DNA from: Saccharophagus sp. K07
GTDB lineage: Bacteria > Pseudomonadota > Gammaproteobacteria > Pseudomonadales > Cellvibrionaceae
Length of the DNA stretch: 64,000 nt
Assembly: GCF_014336955.1 (NCBI RefSeq)
Contig: NZ_QRAI01000005.1
Location: 124,001-188,000 of the forward strand
Reading direction: 5' to 3'
Below the pieces are notes generated by a model. The model did no database searches. It saw only the letters and a program-made list of their open reading frames with translations, and was not told the origin of the DNA. Both the position numbers and the translations under genes were made by a program. This document shows positions 54,986-64,000 of this stretch, one piece after another; position 1 is the stretch's first letter, and each line of letters starts with the position of its first letter.

Positions 54986-56554
54986 TTAAAACTCCATGCG
55001 GAAGCCTGCATAGAATTGGGTAGAGGAAAAGTCATCGTAGCCAAACGTTTTGCGGAAGCCTGCGTAAGCGCTGGTGCCGCGCGGCAATACGGTGCTGAAG
55101 CCGAGTCCCAATTGGTAATACAGCGAGTCCGGATCCTCCGCTTCCAGGGCAAACAACACAGTGTCACCCGGCGCAAATGCGAAGCTACCGGTCATTAATT
55201 CCTGGTCGGTGTTCACATCAGCAACCAGGTTGAAGTCCAGGTTAGGGATTATTACGCCCCAACTGGTGGTAATGGCATAGGTGCTTTGTACACCGGCTTC
55301 AAACACCCAGCGGTCGATGGATTGGTCACCGAGAATGACTTCCCAACCGCCAGCGCCGTTATCTGCGTAACCTTTGATTTCCGCGCTGGAGAAATTCAAG
55401 CGCGCGCGCGGAGAAAACGACCAGGCGTTAACAGACCAAAGGTACTGCGCCTGGGTGCTGGCAAAGAATTCTTTGCCACTGGTTTCACCTTTCGTTTTCG
55501 CAGAAAAAGCATCTTCACCGGAACCATATTGGATGTAGCGGGAGATATCGATCTCGCTGCTGGAATAACCGAGCTGCACATCAAAGGAGAAATTGCCGCT
55601 GTTGAAGGTGGTGTAGCCGATAAAGGTGAAAATATCGGCTGATACATCACCGCCGTTGTTTTTATAGTCCAGATCGTTGCCGGTCCAACCGCCAGCGGCG
55701 CCGATAAACCAATCTTTGGACAGTGCATAGTCTGCGCCGAGCGTGATGGCATTGGATTTGTAGTCAAAGCCGGCTTCTGCATCGGTACGGTCTTTCTCCG
55801 CGTCTTCCAGCTGCACGCTGCCAAACAAACCAAAGCGGCTGAATAGGCCGTCACCGGCGGCGCCGCCATAAGGCGTGGTGCCCCAGGTCAAGCGATTGCG
55901 TGAAGCGGTGGCAATACCTTGGCTCAATTGCGAGAGACGCGCGCCAACAACATCGGCTTGAAGTTTTGAGGCATTGGTGCCTAGGCGCTTGAGAGCAAGG
56001 GTTTCTTCCGGAGTGATTTGTTGAATGGCTTCTGCGGCCTCGCTGTCGGAAAGTTTGGACAGTCCTTCACAACGCAGTTGCAGATTGCGGGTGCCAGGGC
56101 TGGCACCTTCAAGGTTGCGGTCCGCCAGTTCAGCGCAGATCAGATCCAGCGCTTGTGCGACGCTATAAGTGTTTTTATTTTGGGCTATGCCGCTATAGAT
56201 GTTGGGACTCACCAGAATTTCTACCAAGCCTTCTGCCGTTTCTTCCTGTGAATCGATCACCGTGTAATAAAAGATGATCTTCTCAGGCTCGACGCTACCG
56301 ACGCCTGGATTTGGAACCACCTGGATGCCGCCGTCGCTATTGACCGTAACTGTGGCGTTATCAGTCTCCATGCGAACTTCGGGAAGGACTGTCAGACTGC
56401 CACCATCAGGATCCGTATCGTTGGCCAGCACGTTCATCGTATAGGTCGTTCCGGCACGAATTGTTCGGATATCGGTGTTTGCGATGGGCGCTGCAGCGTG
56501 TACCAGTGGAGAAGCGAAGAGTAAAGCGGCTGGAAGTAAGTAGCGAATGTCCAT
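54986..56554 (-). CDS. short autotransporter-type outer membrane protein with cadherin-like N-terminus
   Basis: 522 residues. A signal peptide (about 1-21) is followed by a bacterial Ig/cadherin-like domain (about 22-115; VLANDTDPDGG), a helical linker (about 125-215) and a C-terminal barrel of about 290 residues ending FYAGFRMEF, the terminal-Phe autotransporter pattern. The passenger is only about 200 residues, with no protease or adhesin motif recognised and two cysteines (in LICAEL and LRCEGL). Function unknown. A terminator separates it from nadE, and hrpA is divergent. Confidence 0.78.
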   Translation of the reverse strand: MDIRYLLPAALLFASPLVHAAAPIANTDIRTIRAGTTYTMNVLANDTDPDGGSLTVLPEVRMETDNATVTVNSDGGIQVVPNPGVGSVEPEKIIFYYTVIDSQEETAEGLVEILVSPNIYSGIAQNKNTYSVAQALDLICAELADRNLEGASPGTRNLQLRCEGLSKLSDSEAAEAIQQITPEETLALKRLGTNASKLQADVVGARLSQLSQGIATASRNRLTWGTTPYGGAAGDGLFSRFGLFGSVQLEDAEKDRTDAEAGFDYKSNAITLGADYALSKDWFIGAAGGWTGNDLDYKNNGGDVSADIFTFIGYTTFNSGNFSFDVQLGYSSSEIDISRYIQYGSGEDAFSAKTKGETSGKEFFASTQAQYLWSVNAWSFSPRARLNFSSAEIKGYADNGAGGWEVILGDQSIDRWVFEAGVQSTYAITTSWGVIIPNLDFNLVADVNTDQELMTGSFAFAPGDTVLFALEAEDPDSLYYQLGLGFSTVLPRGTSAYAGFRKTFGYDDFSSTQFYAGFRMEF

Positions 56555-56777
56555 AAACGTTCCTTGCTGTAGTTGAATGCCATGCCCGCGTTGATCAAGC
56601 GAGTCCTGGCTCCGGGTAAAAATAGGGCGGGATTATAGAATGATTTGCGTAGCGTAACTAGAAGCTAGCGCAAAAACGCCTGCGTTTGGCATTTTGGCTA
56701 CTAGGCGCTTGGTCTGCGCCCCTATTATCCGGGCGACCCTTCCGGGCGGTCCGATCTTAATCCTAGGGGCGTTTAGT

Positions 56778-56807
56778 TTGGCGGTTTGGCGCCCCTGCGG
56801 GCATAAT
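56778..56807 (+). promoter_or_regulatory. putative hrpA promoter
   Basis: TTGGCG at 56778-56783 and CATAAT at 56802-56807 are spaced 18 bp, 34 bases before the hrpA start at 56841. Confidence 0.4.
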
Positions 56808-56840
56808 GCGCACCTTTCGTTTGCCAGCAATACATTGACC

Positions 56841-59800
56841 ATGCAGGAAAACCACATTTTCCCCGCCACTTCCGCCGAACTGGAGCAAGCTCTTGCGGAA
56901 ACCCTGTTGATGCACCGGCCCCGGCTGCGCAAGCTCTGGCGCATAGGTCAAGAGGCAAACACGGAAGAAAACCTCGCCCAGGTCAAGCAAAAATTCTTCG
57001 CTTTGCTCAGCGAATCCCAAGCCATTGTGCAGACCAAAAAACAAAATCTGCCGACGGTGGAATTTCCGCAGGAATTGCCCGTCAGTGCGCGCCGCGATGA
57101 AATTGCCGATGCCTTGCGCGAGCATCAAGTGGTCATTCTGGCGGGGGAAACCGGGTCCGGTAAAACCACCCAATTGCCGAAAATTTGCCTGGATATAGGC
57201 CGGGGAATTCTGGGCCAGATCGGCCATACCCAGCCCCGTCGTATTGCGGCCAGTACCGTGGCCAATCGGATCTCCGAAGAATTAAAAGTGGCGCTCGGCA
57301 CAGCGGTGGGATTTCAGGTGCGCTTTACCGACCAGTCGCTGCCAACCTCGCATATCAAATTGATGACCGACGGTATTTTGCTGGCGGAAATTCAAAACGA
57401 TCCTCTGCTTTTGCGCTACGACACTCTGATTATTGATGAGGCGCACGAGCGCAGCCTGAATATCGATTTTTTGCTGGGATACATCAAACAGATTTTGCCC
57501 AAGCGTCCCGATCTGAAAGTGATCATCACGTCGGCGACCATCGATTTGCAGCGTTTTTCCCGCCATTTTAACGATGCGCCAATTCTGGAAATTTCCGGGC
57601 GTACTTACCCGGTGGAAATTTTGTATCGCCCCTGGGCAGGTGAGTTGGAAGATCAGAGTGAAGCCATTATTCAGGCGATCGAAGAAATTCTCACTCTGCC
57701 CAACAGCAGCAATGGCGATATTCTGGTGTTTCTGCCGGGCGAGCGAGAAATTCGCGAAACCGCCTTGGCGATTCGCAAACGCGAATTTGCCCATCTGGAA
57801 GTATTGCCTTTGTATGCGCGCTTGAGTCTCGCTGAGCAGAGCCGCGTATTTCAGAGCCATAGAGGACGCCGCGTGGTTTTGGCAACCAACGTGGCGGAAA
57901 CTTCGATTACCGTGCCGGGGATTGGCTACGTCATTGATCCGGGCTATGCGCGTATCAGTCGTTACAGCGTGCGCACCAAAGTCCAGCGTTTGCCGATCGA
58001 ACCTATTTCGCAGGCGAGCGCCAATCAACGCGCGGGTCGTTGCGGACGGGTGAGCAACGGCGTTTGTATTCGCCTGTATTCTGAAGAAGATTTTATTCAA
58101 CGTCCGGAATTTACCGATGCGGAAATTTTGCGTACCAACCTGGCATCGGTGGTATTGCAAATGCTGCATTTGGGTATCGGCGATATTCGCAAATTTCCCT
58201 TTGTCGAAGCGCCGGATTCCAAATTTATCAGCGACGGTTATCGCCTGCTGGAAGAATTGCAGGCGGTTACACCCAAAGGTCAATTGACGCCGCTGGGCCG
58301 CCAGATCGCCAGTTTGCCCCTCGACCCGCGCATCGCCCGCATGATTCTGGAAGCCCACAAGCTCGGCTCTTTACGGGAAGTATTGATTATCGCCGCTGCG
58401 TTGACGGTGCAGGATCCGCGCGAACGTCCTGCCGATAAACAACAGGCTGCAGATGAAAAACATCGGCGCTTTTGGGATGAAAATTCGGATTTTCTTGCCT
58501 ATTTGAATTTGTGGAATTACGCGGAGCAGCAGCGCCAGGATTTATCGCAAAATCAGTGGCGCAAACAAAGTGCGAAGGAATTTTTATCGCATCTGCGTCT
58601 GCGCGAATGGCGTGAACTCCACCATCAAATCCGCGTGTCGTGTAAGCCTCTCGGCTTGAAAGAAAATCAGGAACCTGCGTCCTACGCCGCCGTGCATAAA
58701 GCCTTGTTGTCGGGTTTGCTCGGCAATATAGGTGTAAAAAATGAAGAACCGGGTGAGCTGCAATATCAAGGCGCGCGCAATCGAAAATTTTCTATTTTCC
58801 CAGGTTCATCGCAGTTCAAGAAAAAACCGCGTTGGATAATGGCGGCTGAATTATTGGAAACCTCCAAATTATTTGCCCACTGCGTCGCCAAAATCGAACC
58901 CGAATGGATTTTGGAATTGGCGCAGCATTTATTGCGTCATCACTATTACGAGCCGCACTACAACAGCAAAAGCGGGCAGGTTTTGGCTTACGACCGCATT
59001 ACTTTGTTTGGCCTGACATTGGCGGACAAAAAAACAGTCAATTACAGTCAGATCAATGCAGCGGAGGCGCGGGAAGTATTTATTCGCTCGGCGTTGGTTG
59101 AGGGCGGTTACGGTCAACATCCGAGCCGTGCGTCGCGCGGACGTCAGGCAAATCGAACACCACAGCGCGAGCAAGAAAAAGACGATTTTTTTCTCTACAA
59201 CCAGAAACAAGTCGCTGCGGTACACGATCTGGAAGCCAAATCCCGCCGCAAAGATATTATGGTGGACGACGAGGTTATTTATCGTTTTTACGACGAGCGT
59301 ATTCCAGCTCATGTGGTGAATTTCGCGGGATTTGAACACTGGCGCAAACAGGCGGAAAAAAAGCAGCCGGATTTATTGTGGATTCCGCGCGATTTGCTGA
59401 TGCAGCACGGCGCCGCTGGAATTACGGAAGCGCAATTTCCGGATTCCATGTCGTTGGAAGGCATGATCCTGCCGCTGACCTATCATTTTGAACCGGGTCA
59501 TCCGGATGACGGCGTGAGCATTGGTATTCCCGCCAGCGTATTGCACACAGTGCCCGAACATCGCCTGGAATGGTTGGTGCCGGGATTTTTGCGCGATAAA
59601 TGCATTGCGCTGGTGAAAAGCCTGCCCAAACAGTGGCGCAAACAATTCGTCCCTGTGCCGCATTATGTGGATCAAATCATCGGCAGACTCAAGCCCGGTA
59701 ATCAGCCTCTGTTGCAGTCTTTGCAACATGAGTTGGAGCGGCTGCTGGGCAAACCTATGCCGAAGGATATATGGCAGGAAGTCGAGCTTGATCCGTTTTA

Positions 59801-60800
59801 TCGCATGAATATCCACGTATTGGACGAGCGCAATAAAATTCTGGATCGCGGTCGGGATCTGGCGGAATTGCGCGAGCGCTATCGCGGCCATGTGCAAAAT
59901 ACCTTGCAAAAAGTAGGGGAGAGCATAGAACGCGATGCGATTACTGAATGGAATTTTGGCGCGCTGGAAACCTCATGCACCTTGAAACGCGGCGCCATGC
60001 AGGTGCGAGCCTTTCCTGCTCTGGTGGTGGAAGGGCAATCAGTGGCTTTGCGTCTATTGGATAACCCGTTGGAGGCTGAGCAGACCAGTGTCAAAGGGGT
60101 GGTTGCTTTGCTTATGATGCAACTCGGAACCACCATCAAATATCTGCAAAAAGAATTGTTGCGCAACAAAGATATGGCGCTGAGCGTGATGAACCTCGGC
60201 AAGCGGGAAGAGGTGGTGCAGGACATGCTGCAGGGTGTGGTTTATCGTGCATGTCTCGAAGGTCATCCATTGCCGCGCGATGCAGATGCTTTTGCCAAAG
60301 CTTTATCACGCGGAAAAAACAATGTGGTGCCGCTCGCCAATGAATTGGAAAAATGGCTACTGCAGGTACTGGATGGAACCGTACAAATCAAAAAGAAAAT
60401 GAAGAGCAATCCCAATGGTTTGATGCTGGCGGCGACATTTTCCGATATTCAGCATCAGCTCGACCAATTGATTTATCGCGGTTTTATTTCCGATGCCCCG
60501 TGGGAATGGCTGGAGCAATATCCGCGCTATTTGAAAGCCATTGGCGTGCGCCTGGAAAAAGCACCTATGGATATCAGCCGCGATAAGAGCAACACCCGCT
60601 TGTTGCAGGCTTATTGGGAAAAACATCAGGCGCGCCTGCAGAAAGATGGCATAGCGGTTTATCGCCAGAACGGGCTTTGGCAGCAGTATCGTTGGATGCT
60701 GGAAGAGTTGCGGGTATCGCTGTTCGCTCAAACCCTCAAAACCCGCCTGCCGGTTTCCGAGAAACGTTTAGACAAGCTATGGCAGGAGAGCCTAGCCTAG
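56841..60800 (+). CDS. hrpA: ATP-dependent RNA helicase HrpA
   Basis: 1319 residues from the ATG at 56841, the usual size; an extended reading upstream to 56694 has an atypical N-terminus. DEAH-box motifs: Walker A GETGSGKTTQLPK, IIDEAHERSLN, SATID, and the helicase C motif QRAGRCGRVSNG. The C-terminal HrpA-specific and OB-fold regions follow. The helicase acts on mRNA or stalled ribosomes. Confidence 0.96.
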   Translation: MQENHIFPATSAELEQALAETLLMHRPRLRKLWRIGQEANTEENLAQVKQKFFALLSESQAIVQTKKQNLPTVEFPQELPVSARRDEIADALREHQVVILAGETGSGKTTQLPKICLDIGRGILGQIGHTQPRRIAASTVANRISEELKVALGTAVGFQVRFTDQSLPTSHIKLMTDGILLAEIQNDPLLLRYDTLIIDEAHERSLNIDFLLGYIKQILPKRPDLKVIITSATIDLQRFSRHFNDAPILEISGRTYPVEILYRPWAGELEDQSEAIIQAIEEILTLPNSSNGDILVFLPGEREIRETALAIRKREFAHLEVLPLYARLSLAEQSRVFQSHRGRRVVLATNVAETSITVPGIGYVIDPGYARISRYSVRTKVQRLPIEPISQASANQRAGRCGRVSNGVCIRLYSEEDFIQRPEFTDAEILRTNLASVVLQMLHLGIGDIRKFPFVEAPDSKFISDGYRLLEELQAVTPKGQLTPLGRQIASLPLDPRIARMILEAHKLGSLREVLIIAAALTVQDPRERPADKQQAADEKHRRFWDENSDFLAYLNLWNYAEQQRQDLSQNQWRKQSAKEFLSHLRLREWRELHHQIRVSCKPLGLKENQEPASYAAVHKALLSGLLGNIGVKNEEPGELQYQGARNRKFSIFPGSSQFKKKPRWIMAAELLETSKLFAHCVAKIEPEWILELAQHLLRHHYYEPHYNSKSGQVLAYDRITLFGLTLADKKTVNYSQINAAEAREVFIRSALVEGGYGQHPSRASRGRQANRTPQREQEKDDFFLYNQKQVAAVHDLEAKSRRKDIMVDDEVIYRFYDERIPAHVVNFAGFEHWRKQAEKKQPDLLWIPRDLLMQHGAAGITEAQFPDSMSLEGMILPLTYHFEPGHPDDGVSIGIPASVLHTVPEHRLEWLVPGFLRDKCIALVKSLPKQWRKQFVPVPHYVDQIIGRLKPGNQPLLQSLQHELERLLGKPMPKDIWQEVELDPFYRMNIHVLDERNKILDRGRDLAELRERYRGHVQNTLQKVGESIERDAITEWNFGALETSCTLKRGAMQVRAFPALVVEGQSVALRLLDNPLEAEQTSVKGVVALLMMQLGTTIKYLQKELLRNKDMALSVMNLGKREEVVQDMLQGVVYRACLEGHPLPRDADAFAKALSRGKNNVVPLANELEKWLLQVLDGTVQIKKKMKSNPNGLMLAATFSDIQHQLDQLIYRGFISDAPWEWLEQYPRYLKAIGVRLEKAPMDISRDKSNTRLLQAYWEKHQARLQKDGIAVYRQNGLWQQYRWMLEELRVSLFAQTLKTRLPVSEKRLDKLWQESLA

Positions 60801-60904
60801 TTTGGCGCGGATATTTGCGTGGCACATTATGCATCCGCTCCTAATGGCAATTGGCAATCGTGAGGATTATGATTGCCGGGCCTTTCTACAATAAGGACAC
60901 ATCC

Positions 60905-63067
60905 ATGAGCAAATCTTATCCTTGGCTATTTACCCGAATTGGTGGCTTTGATCAGGTGCTTCTGCGCACTGGTGAAGATCTGCGTCATCTCGACGAGTTG
61001 GATCCAAAGCTGTGGGCTGCCCTGGCTTGTCCAGTAAAAGGATTATTCTTCGACGAAAAAACCTTGCAGTTGATCGATGTCGATAACGATGGTCGAGTAC
61101 GGGTTCCCGAAGTGATCAAAGCCGTTAAATGGGCGGTCGATTGCCTGAAAAATCCGGATTTGTTGCTGCAACCCGCCGCGGAAATTTCGCTGGCGGATAT
61201 AAATGACGCTACTCCAGACGGCGCAACCATTCTGAACAGCGCCCGAACTATGCTGCATATTCTCGGCAAGTCTGACGCTGGCGTTATCACTCTCGCGGAT
61301 GCCGAGGCTCAACAAACGGCATTGGTGGCGGCCCCCCTCAATGGCGACGGTATCATCCTCGCCGATTCCGCTTCCAACGACGAACTAAAAACCCTTATCA
61401 ATGAAATCCTCGCGGCATTCCCTGGCGTGGTAGACGCTTCCGGCAAGCCCGGAATTGACCTGGCGACCGTGGAACAATTTTTTGCCGCGTGCCAAGCCCG
61501 CGCGGCTTGGCTGGATCAAGCCCAAAGCGATTGGTTGGAGGCGGTAGATTACACTGCAGGTTATGAAGCCCTGGCTGCAGTACGCGCTAAAATTGATGAC
61601 TTTTTCAGCCGTTGCCGCGCCACACAGTTTGATGCCCGCGCCATTGAATTGCTCAATCAGCCTGCCGAGGCCTGGACCAATCTGACCGGCGAAAAAATCT
61701 CCGCTGACTGCCACGAATTTGCGAATTTCCCTCTGGCCAAAATCTCCCAAGACGCTTTATTGCCATTGGAAAAAGGCATCAACCCCGCTTGGGATGCGGC
61801 GATCCGCAACTTTAAAACCAAAGTCGTTTCCCTTTTGATTGGCGAAAAAACAACGCTGAGTTTTGACGACTGGAACGAAATCAAACAGCGCTTCGATGCG
61901 TATCAAGCATGGTTGAACAGTGAGGCAGGTAAAGAAGTTGCAGCGCTCAGCCCCGCGCGTATTCGCCAAATTCTGCAAAACGGCAAGAAAGCCGAATTGG
62001 AAGATTTGGTTAAGCAGGATCTCGCTGTGCAGCCGCAAGTTCAGGCATTTGCTTCAGTAGAAAAATTGCTGAGACTGCGTTTGCATCTGAAAACCCTGCT
62101 GCAAAACTTCGTCAATTTCACCGATTTTTATTCCAACGACAATCGTGCAGTGTTTGAAGCTGGAACCCTGTTCCTCGACGGGCGTGCGTGCGATCTCTGT
62201 ATCGAAGTACATGATGCCGCCAAACACGCAGCGCTGGCCGGTTTGAGCAAATGCTTCCTGGCTTATTGCGACTGCACCAGACCCGACGGTCAGACAAAAT
62301 CCATTGTGGCGGCCTTTACCAGTGGTGACTCGGATTATTTGTTGGTAGGGCGCAATGGTGTTTTCTACGATCGCGCTGGTCGAGACTGGGATGCCACTAT
62401 CACCAAACTGATCGAAAACCCCATCAGCATTCCGCAGGCGTTTTTCTCTCCGTATAAGCGACTGATTCGTTTTATCGAGGAGCGCGCAGCAAAAAGCGCG
62501 AGTGCGGCGGAAGCCTCCAGCCAGACCCTGCTGGAAAGCGCCACAGAAAAAACGCTCACGACTGATCCTAAAACCGCTCCGGCCGCCAAGCCGAAATTCG
62601 ATTTGAGCATGATTGCCGCAATGGGCGTCGCCGTAGGTGGTATCACCACAGCACTAGGTCTGTTACTGCAGTCGTTTTTCGGACTGGGTTGGTTGATGCC
62701 GTTGGGACTTATTGGTTTGTTGCTGTTGATCAGCGGTCCGTCCGTATTTATAGCCTGGCTCAAATTGCGTCAACGTAACCTCGGCCCAATTCTCGACGCA
62801 TCCGGTTGGGCGGTGAATGGTCAAGTTCGAATCAACGTGCCTTTCGGCGGCAAACTAACCGAAGTTGCCAAACTGCCCCCCGGTTCAAAACGCAACCTTA
62901 TCGACCCCTATGCGGAAAAGAAAACCCCTTGGGGATGGTGGCTCGTGCTGGCATTGGTGGTGGTTGGCCTTGCGGTTGGCGGTTGGTGCCTGTGGACCGG
63001 TAAATGTCCTTGGTTTAAATCACCAGTAGTTATCACCGCGCCTGTGGAACCGCCGGCAGAAGGCTAG
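60905..63067 (+). CDS. large membrane protein with canonical EF-hand loop, function unknown
   Basis: 720 residues from the ATG at 60905, which has AAGGAC 8 bases upstream; an upstream ATG at 60851 is unlikely. The N-terminal half is cytoplasmic-looking (no signal peptide) and has a canonical 12-residue EF-hand loop at 58-69 (DVDNDGRVRVPE) plus weaker EF-like turns (NGDGII near 155 and DASGKPGIDL near 181). Two hydrophobic segments at about 575-625 and a third at about 678-700 place the C-terminus in the membrane. No known family was recognised. It ends at a strong terminator. Confidence 0.7.
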   Translation: MSKSYPWLFTRIGGFDQVLLRTGEDLRHLDELDPKLWAALACPVKGLFFDEKTLQLIDVDNDGRVRVPEVIKAVKWAVDCLKNPDLLLQPAAEISLADINDATPDGATILNSARTMLHILGKSDAGVITLADAEAQQTALVAAPLNGDGIILADSASNDELKTLINEILAAFPGVVDASGKPGIDLATVEQFFAACQARAAWLDQAQSDWLEAVDYTAGYEALAAVRAKIDDFFSRCRATQFDARAIELLNQPAEAWTNLTGEKISADCHEFANFPLAKISQDALLPLEKGINPAWDAAIRNFKTKVVSLLIGEKTTLSFDDWNEIKQRFDAYQAWLNSEAGKEVAALSPARIRQILQNGKKAELEDLVKQDLAVQPQVQAFASVEKLLRLRLHLKTLLQNFVNFTDFYSNDNRAVFEAGTLFLDGRACDLCIEVHDAAKHAALAGLSKCFLAYCDCTRPDGQTKSIVAAFTSGDSDYLLVGRNGVFYDRAGRDWDATITKLIENPISIPQAFFSPYKRLIRFIEERAAKSASAAEASSQTLLESATEKTLTTDPKTAPAAKPKFDLSMIAAMGVAVGGITTALGLLLQSFFGLGWLMPLGLIGLLLLISGPSVFIAWLKLRQRNLGPILDASGWAVNGQVRINVPFGGKLTEVAKLPPGSKRNLIDPYAEKKTPWGWWLVLALVVVGLAVGGWCLWTGKCPWFKSPVVITAPVEPPAEG

Positions 63068-63082
63068 TGATGAAGGAATAAA

Positions 63083-63114
63083 AATGGCCGCATATGCGGC
63101 CAATTTTATTTTTG
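63083..63114 (+). terminator. terminator after the EF-hand gene
   Basis: A fully palindromic 18-bp stretch TGGCCGCATATGCGGCCA (63085-63102) is followed by ATTTTATTTTT. It lies 18 bases after the stop. Confidence 0.85.
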
Positions 63115-63248
63115 GCGTTTGCGCAATTATCTTTCGAGTTTATAACAATCTTCCGCTTTTATCGGCGATGACTCGATCAAATGAGTAATCAGATTGGGCC
63201 TTGAGTGTTCCCTGTGACTACGTCATCCTAAATCCGCATCGCTAAAGC

Positions 63249-63282
63249 TTGTCACATCTCTGACATATTTCCTTTTTATAGT
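63249..63282 (+). promoter_or_regulatory. Pho-box-like promoter of the porin gene
   Basis: TTGTCAC (63249-63255) and CTGACAT (63260-63266) are separated by ATCT, an 11-bp period as in PhoB boxes (CTGTCAY-N4-CTGTCAY), each with one mismatch. TATAGT at 63277-63282 sits 10 bases beyond, where the -10 of a Pho promoter lies. Confidence 0.5.
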
Positions 63283-63291
63283 GCGCCTCGT

Positions 63292-63317
63292 TGTCATTTT
63301 AAATTCAGAAAATGACA
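63292..63317 (+). promoter_or_regulatory. inverted repeat in the porin leader
   Basis: TGTCATTTT and AAAATGACA pair perfectly over 9 bp around an 8-base loop, 26 bases before the start. It may control translation or be an operator. Confidence 0.45.
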
Positions 63318-63343
63318 CTTTATTTGGCTATTGGGGAGCTTCT

Positions 63344-64000
63344 ATGAAAAAGAAAATCGGCTTTTATACGGCGTTTGCCGCCATTTTTCCTTTAAACGCG
63401 CTGGCAGATATTACGCTTTATGGCAAAGCCAATGTATCGCTGGAATCTGTGGATGAGGGAGAAAAGTCTATTATTGCGCTAGAAAGTAATGCGTCCCGCC
63501 TTGGGTTTAAGGGGGCTGAAACTATCAGCGATGGACTGGATGTTATTTACCAAATGGAATATGAAACCAATTTTGACGACAATGCTGGTAATCCTTTTCG
63601 ACAGAGAAATATCTTTGTTGGCTTGAAAGGAGGATTTGGTCAAATTATTGGAGGTCACTTTGATACGCCACTAAAGAATGCGCAGAATAAAGTCGATTTG
63701 TTTAATGATTTGCGCGGGGATATTAAGAATTTTATAACGCCTAACGACAATCGAGAAAATAATTCGGTGATGTACTCATCCCCCTCGTGGAACGGATTTG
63801 CTGCGAACCTGGCTTATATCGCGAGCGAGGCAGAGGAAGTAGATGATGGCAAATCACTGTCGCTGACCTATACAACAAATGGGTTGTACGTCGCTCTGGC
63901 ATTTGATCAGGATGTCGAAGCGGAAAATGCTGAGGCGCTGCGAGCTGTAGTTCAATACACAATCTCGTTGCTGCAACTGGGATTCCTCTATGAACAATAT
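63344..64000 (+). CDS. porin, Gram-negative general porin family, C-terminus outside window
   Basis: The frame is open from the ATG at 63344 (GGGGAG 7 bases upstream) to the window edge, 219 codons. A signal peptide ends ALA at about 22, and the mature start ITLYGKANVSLESV and pattern ESNASRLGFKG are classic for trimeric porins. DGLDVIYQMEYETNF and QRNIFVGLKGGFGQIIGG follow. It would form a diffusion channel in the outer membrane. The upstream Pho-box-like element suggests induction by phosphate limitation. Confidence 0.9.
   Translation, partial: MKKKIGFYTAFAAIFPLNALADITLYGKANVSLESVDEGEKSIIALESNASRLGFKGAETISDGLDVIYQMEYETNFDDNAGNPFRQRNIFVGLKGGFGQIIGGHFDTPLKNAQNKVDLFNDLRGDIKNFITPNDNRENNSVMYSSPSWNGFAANLAYIASEAEEVDDGKSLSLTYTTNGLYVALAFDQDVEAENAEALRAVVQYTISLLQLGFLYEQY

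Noticed and set aside
56694-56840. Extended HrpA N-terminus
   Set aside because: The added residues do not resemble HrpA and overlap the promoter-like region; ATG 56841 gives the usual start.

Overview
The window looks like chromosome from a free-living, polysaccharide-degrading gammaproteobacterium of the Cellvibrio/Saccharophagus type. This is inferred from a GH5 mannanase with a poly-serine linker and a GlyGly-CTERM-like tail, several TonB-dependent receptors, a complete-looking MSHA pilus locus, and Pseudomonas-like gene orders such as dacA-ybeD-lipB-lipA. No rRNA, tRNA, CRISPR array, IS element or phage was recognised. Genes are dense, on both strands, with housekeeping blocks separated by accessory ones.

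Layout. 1-3.5 kb: a three-gene signalling cluster on the minus strand (FixJ-type regulator, REC-EAL protein, membrane sensor cut by the window edge) with the gene order of the RocA/RocR/RocS (SadARS) system. 3.6-7.3 kb: a metal-acquisition pair (PepSY membrane protein and TonB receptor). 7.5-14 kb: small membrane proteins, then cell-wall and lipoate genes (dacA, ybeD, lipB, lipA), rimO, and an unrecognised YRGHT-repeat protein. 14.3-18.9 kb: dnaE and accA. 19-22.8 kb: an eroded region with a decayed CsaA-like gene, a GMC oxidoreductase with a Tat-signal partner, and a frameshifted mannanase. 22.9-24.4 kb: arfB and an AI-2E-type permease. 24.6-27.2 kb: a sulfide/persulfide detoxification regulon (Blh-like dioxygenase, BigR/YgaV regulator, rhodanese, TauE exporter) around a strikingly symmetric divergent promoter. 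27.3-35.2 kb: a zinc-scarcity island (COG0523 GTPase, gamma-carbonic anhydrase-like protein, ZnuD-type receptor, ZrgA-like His-rich protein, DUF3299 lipoprotein and an ABC exporter-type pair), with trmL inside it. 35.4-53.0 kb: MSHA pilus genes mshI to mshQ, interrupted between mshG and mshA by two non-MSHA genes and lacking mshF and mshB. 53-64 kb: nadE, a short autotransporter, hrpA, a large EF-hand membrane protein and a porin with a Pho-box-like promoter, cut by the right edge.

Connections. A c-di-GMP-type REC-EAL protein at the left and a MshEN-type pilus ATPase in the middle suggest that surface attachment is under second-messenger control, although the EAL site here is degenerate. The zinc and sulfide groups each look like coherent regulons with visible operator candidates. 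The most interesting leads are the zinc island with its Zur-like palindrome, the symmetric BigR operator, the MSHA insertion, the EF-hand protein family, and the two broken genes around the GMC oxidoreductase. All family assignments were made by reading sequences by eye; no database search was run.
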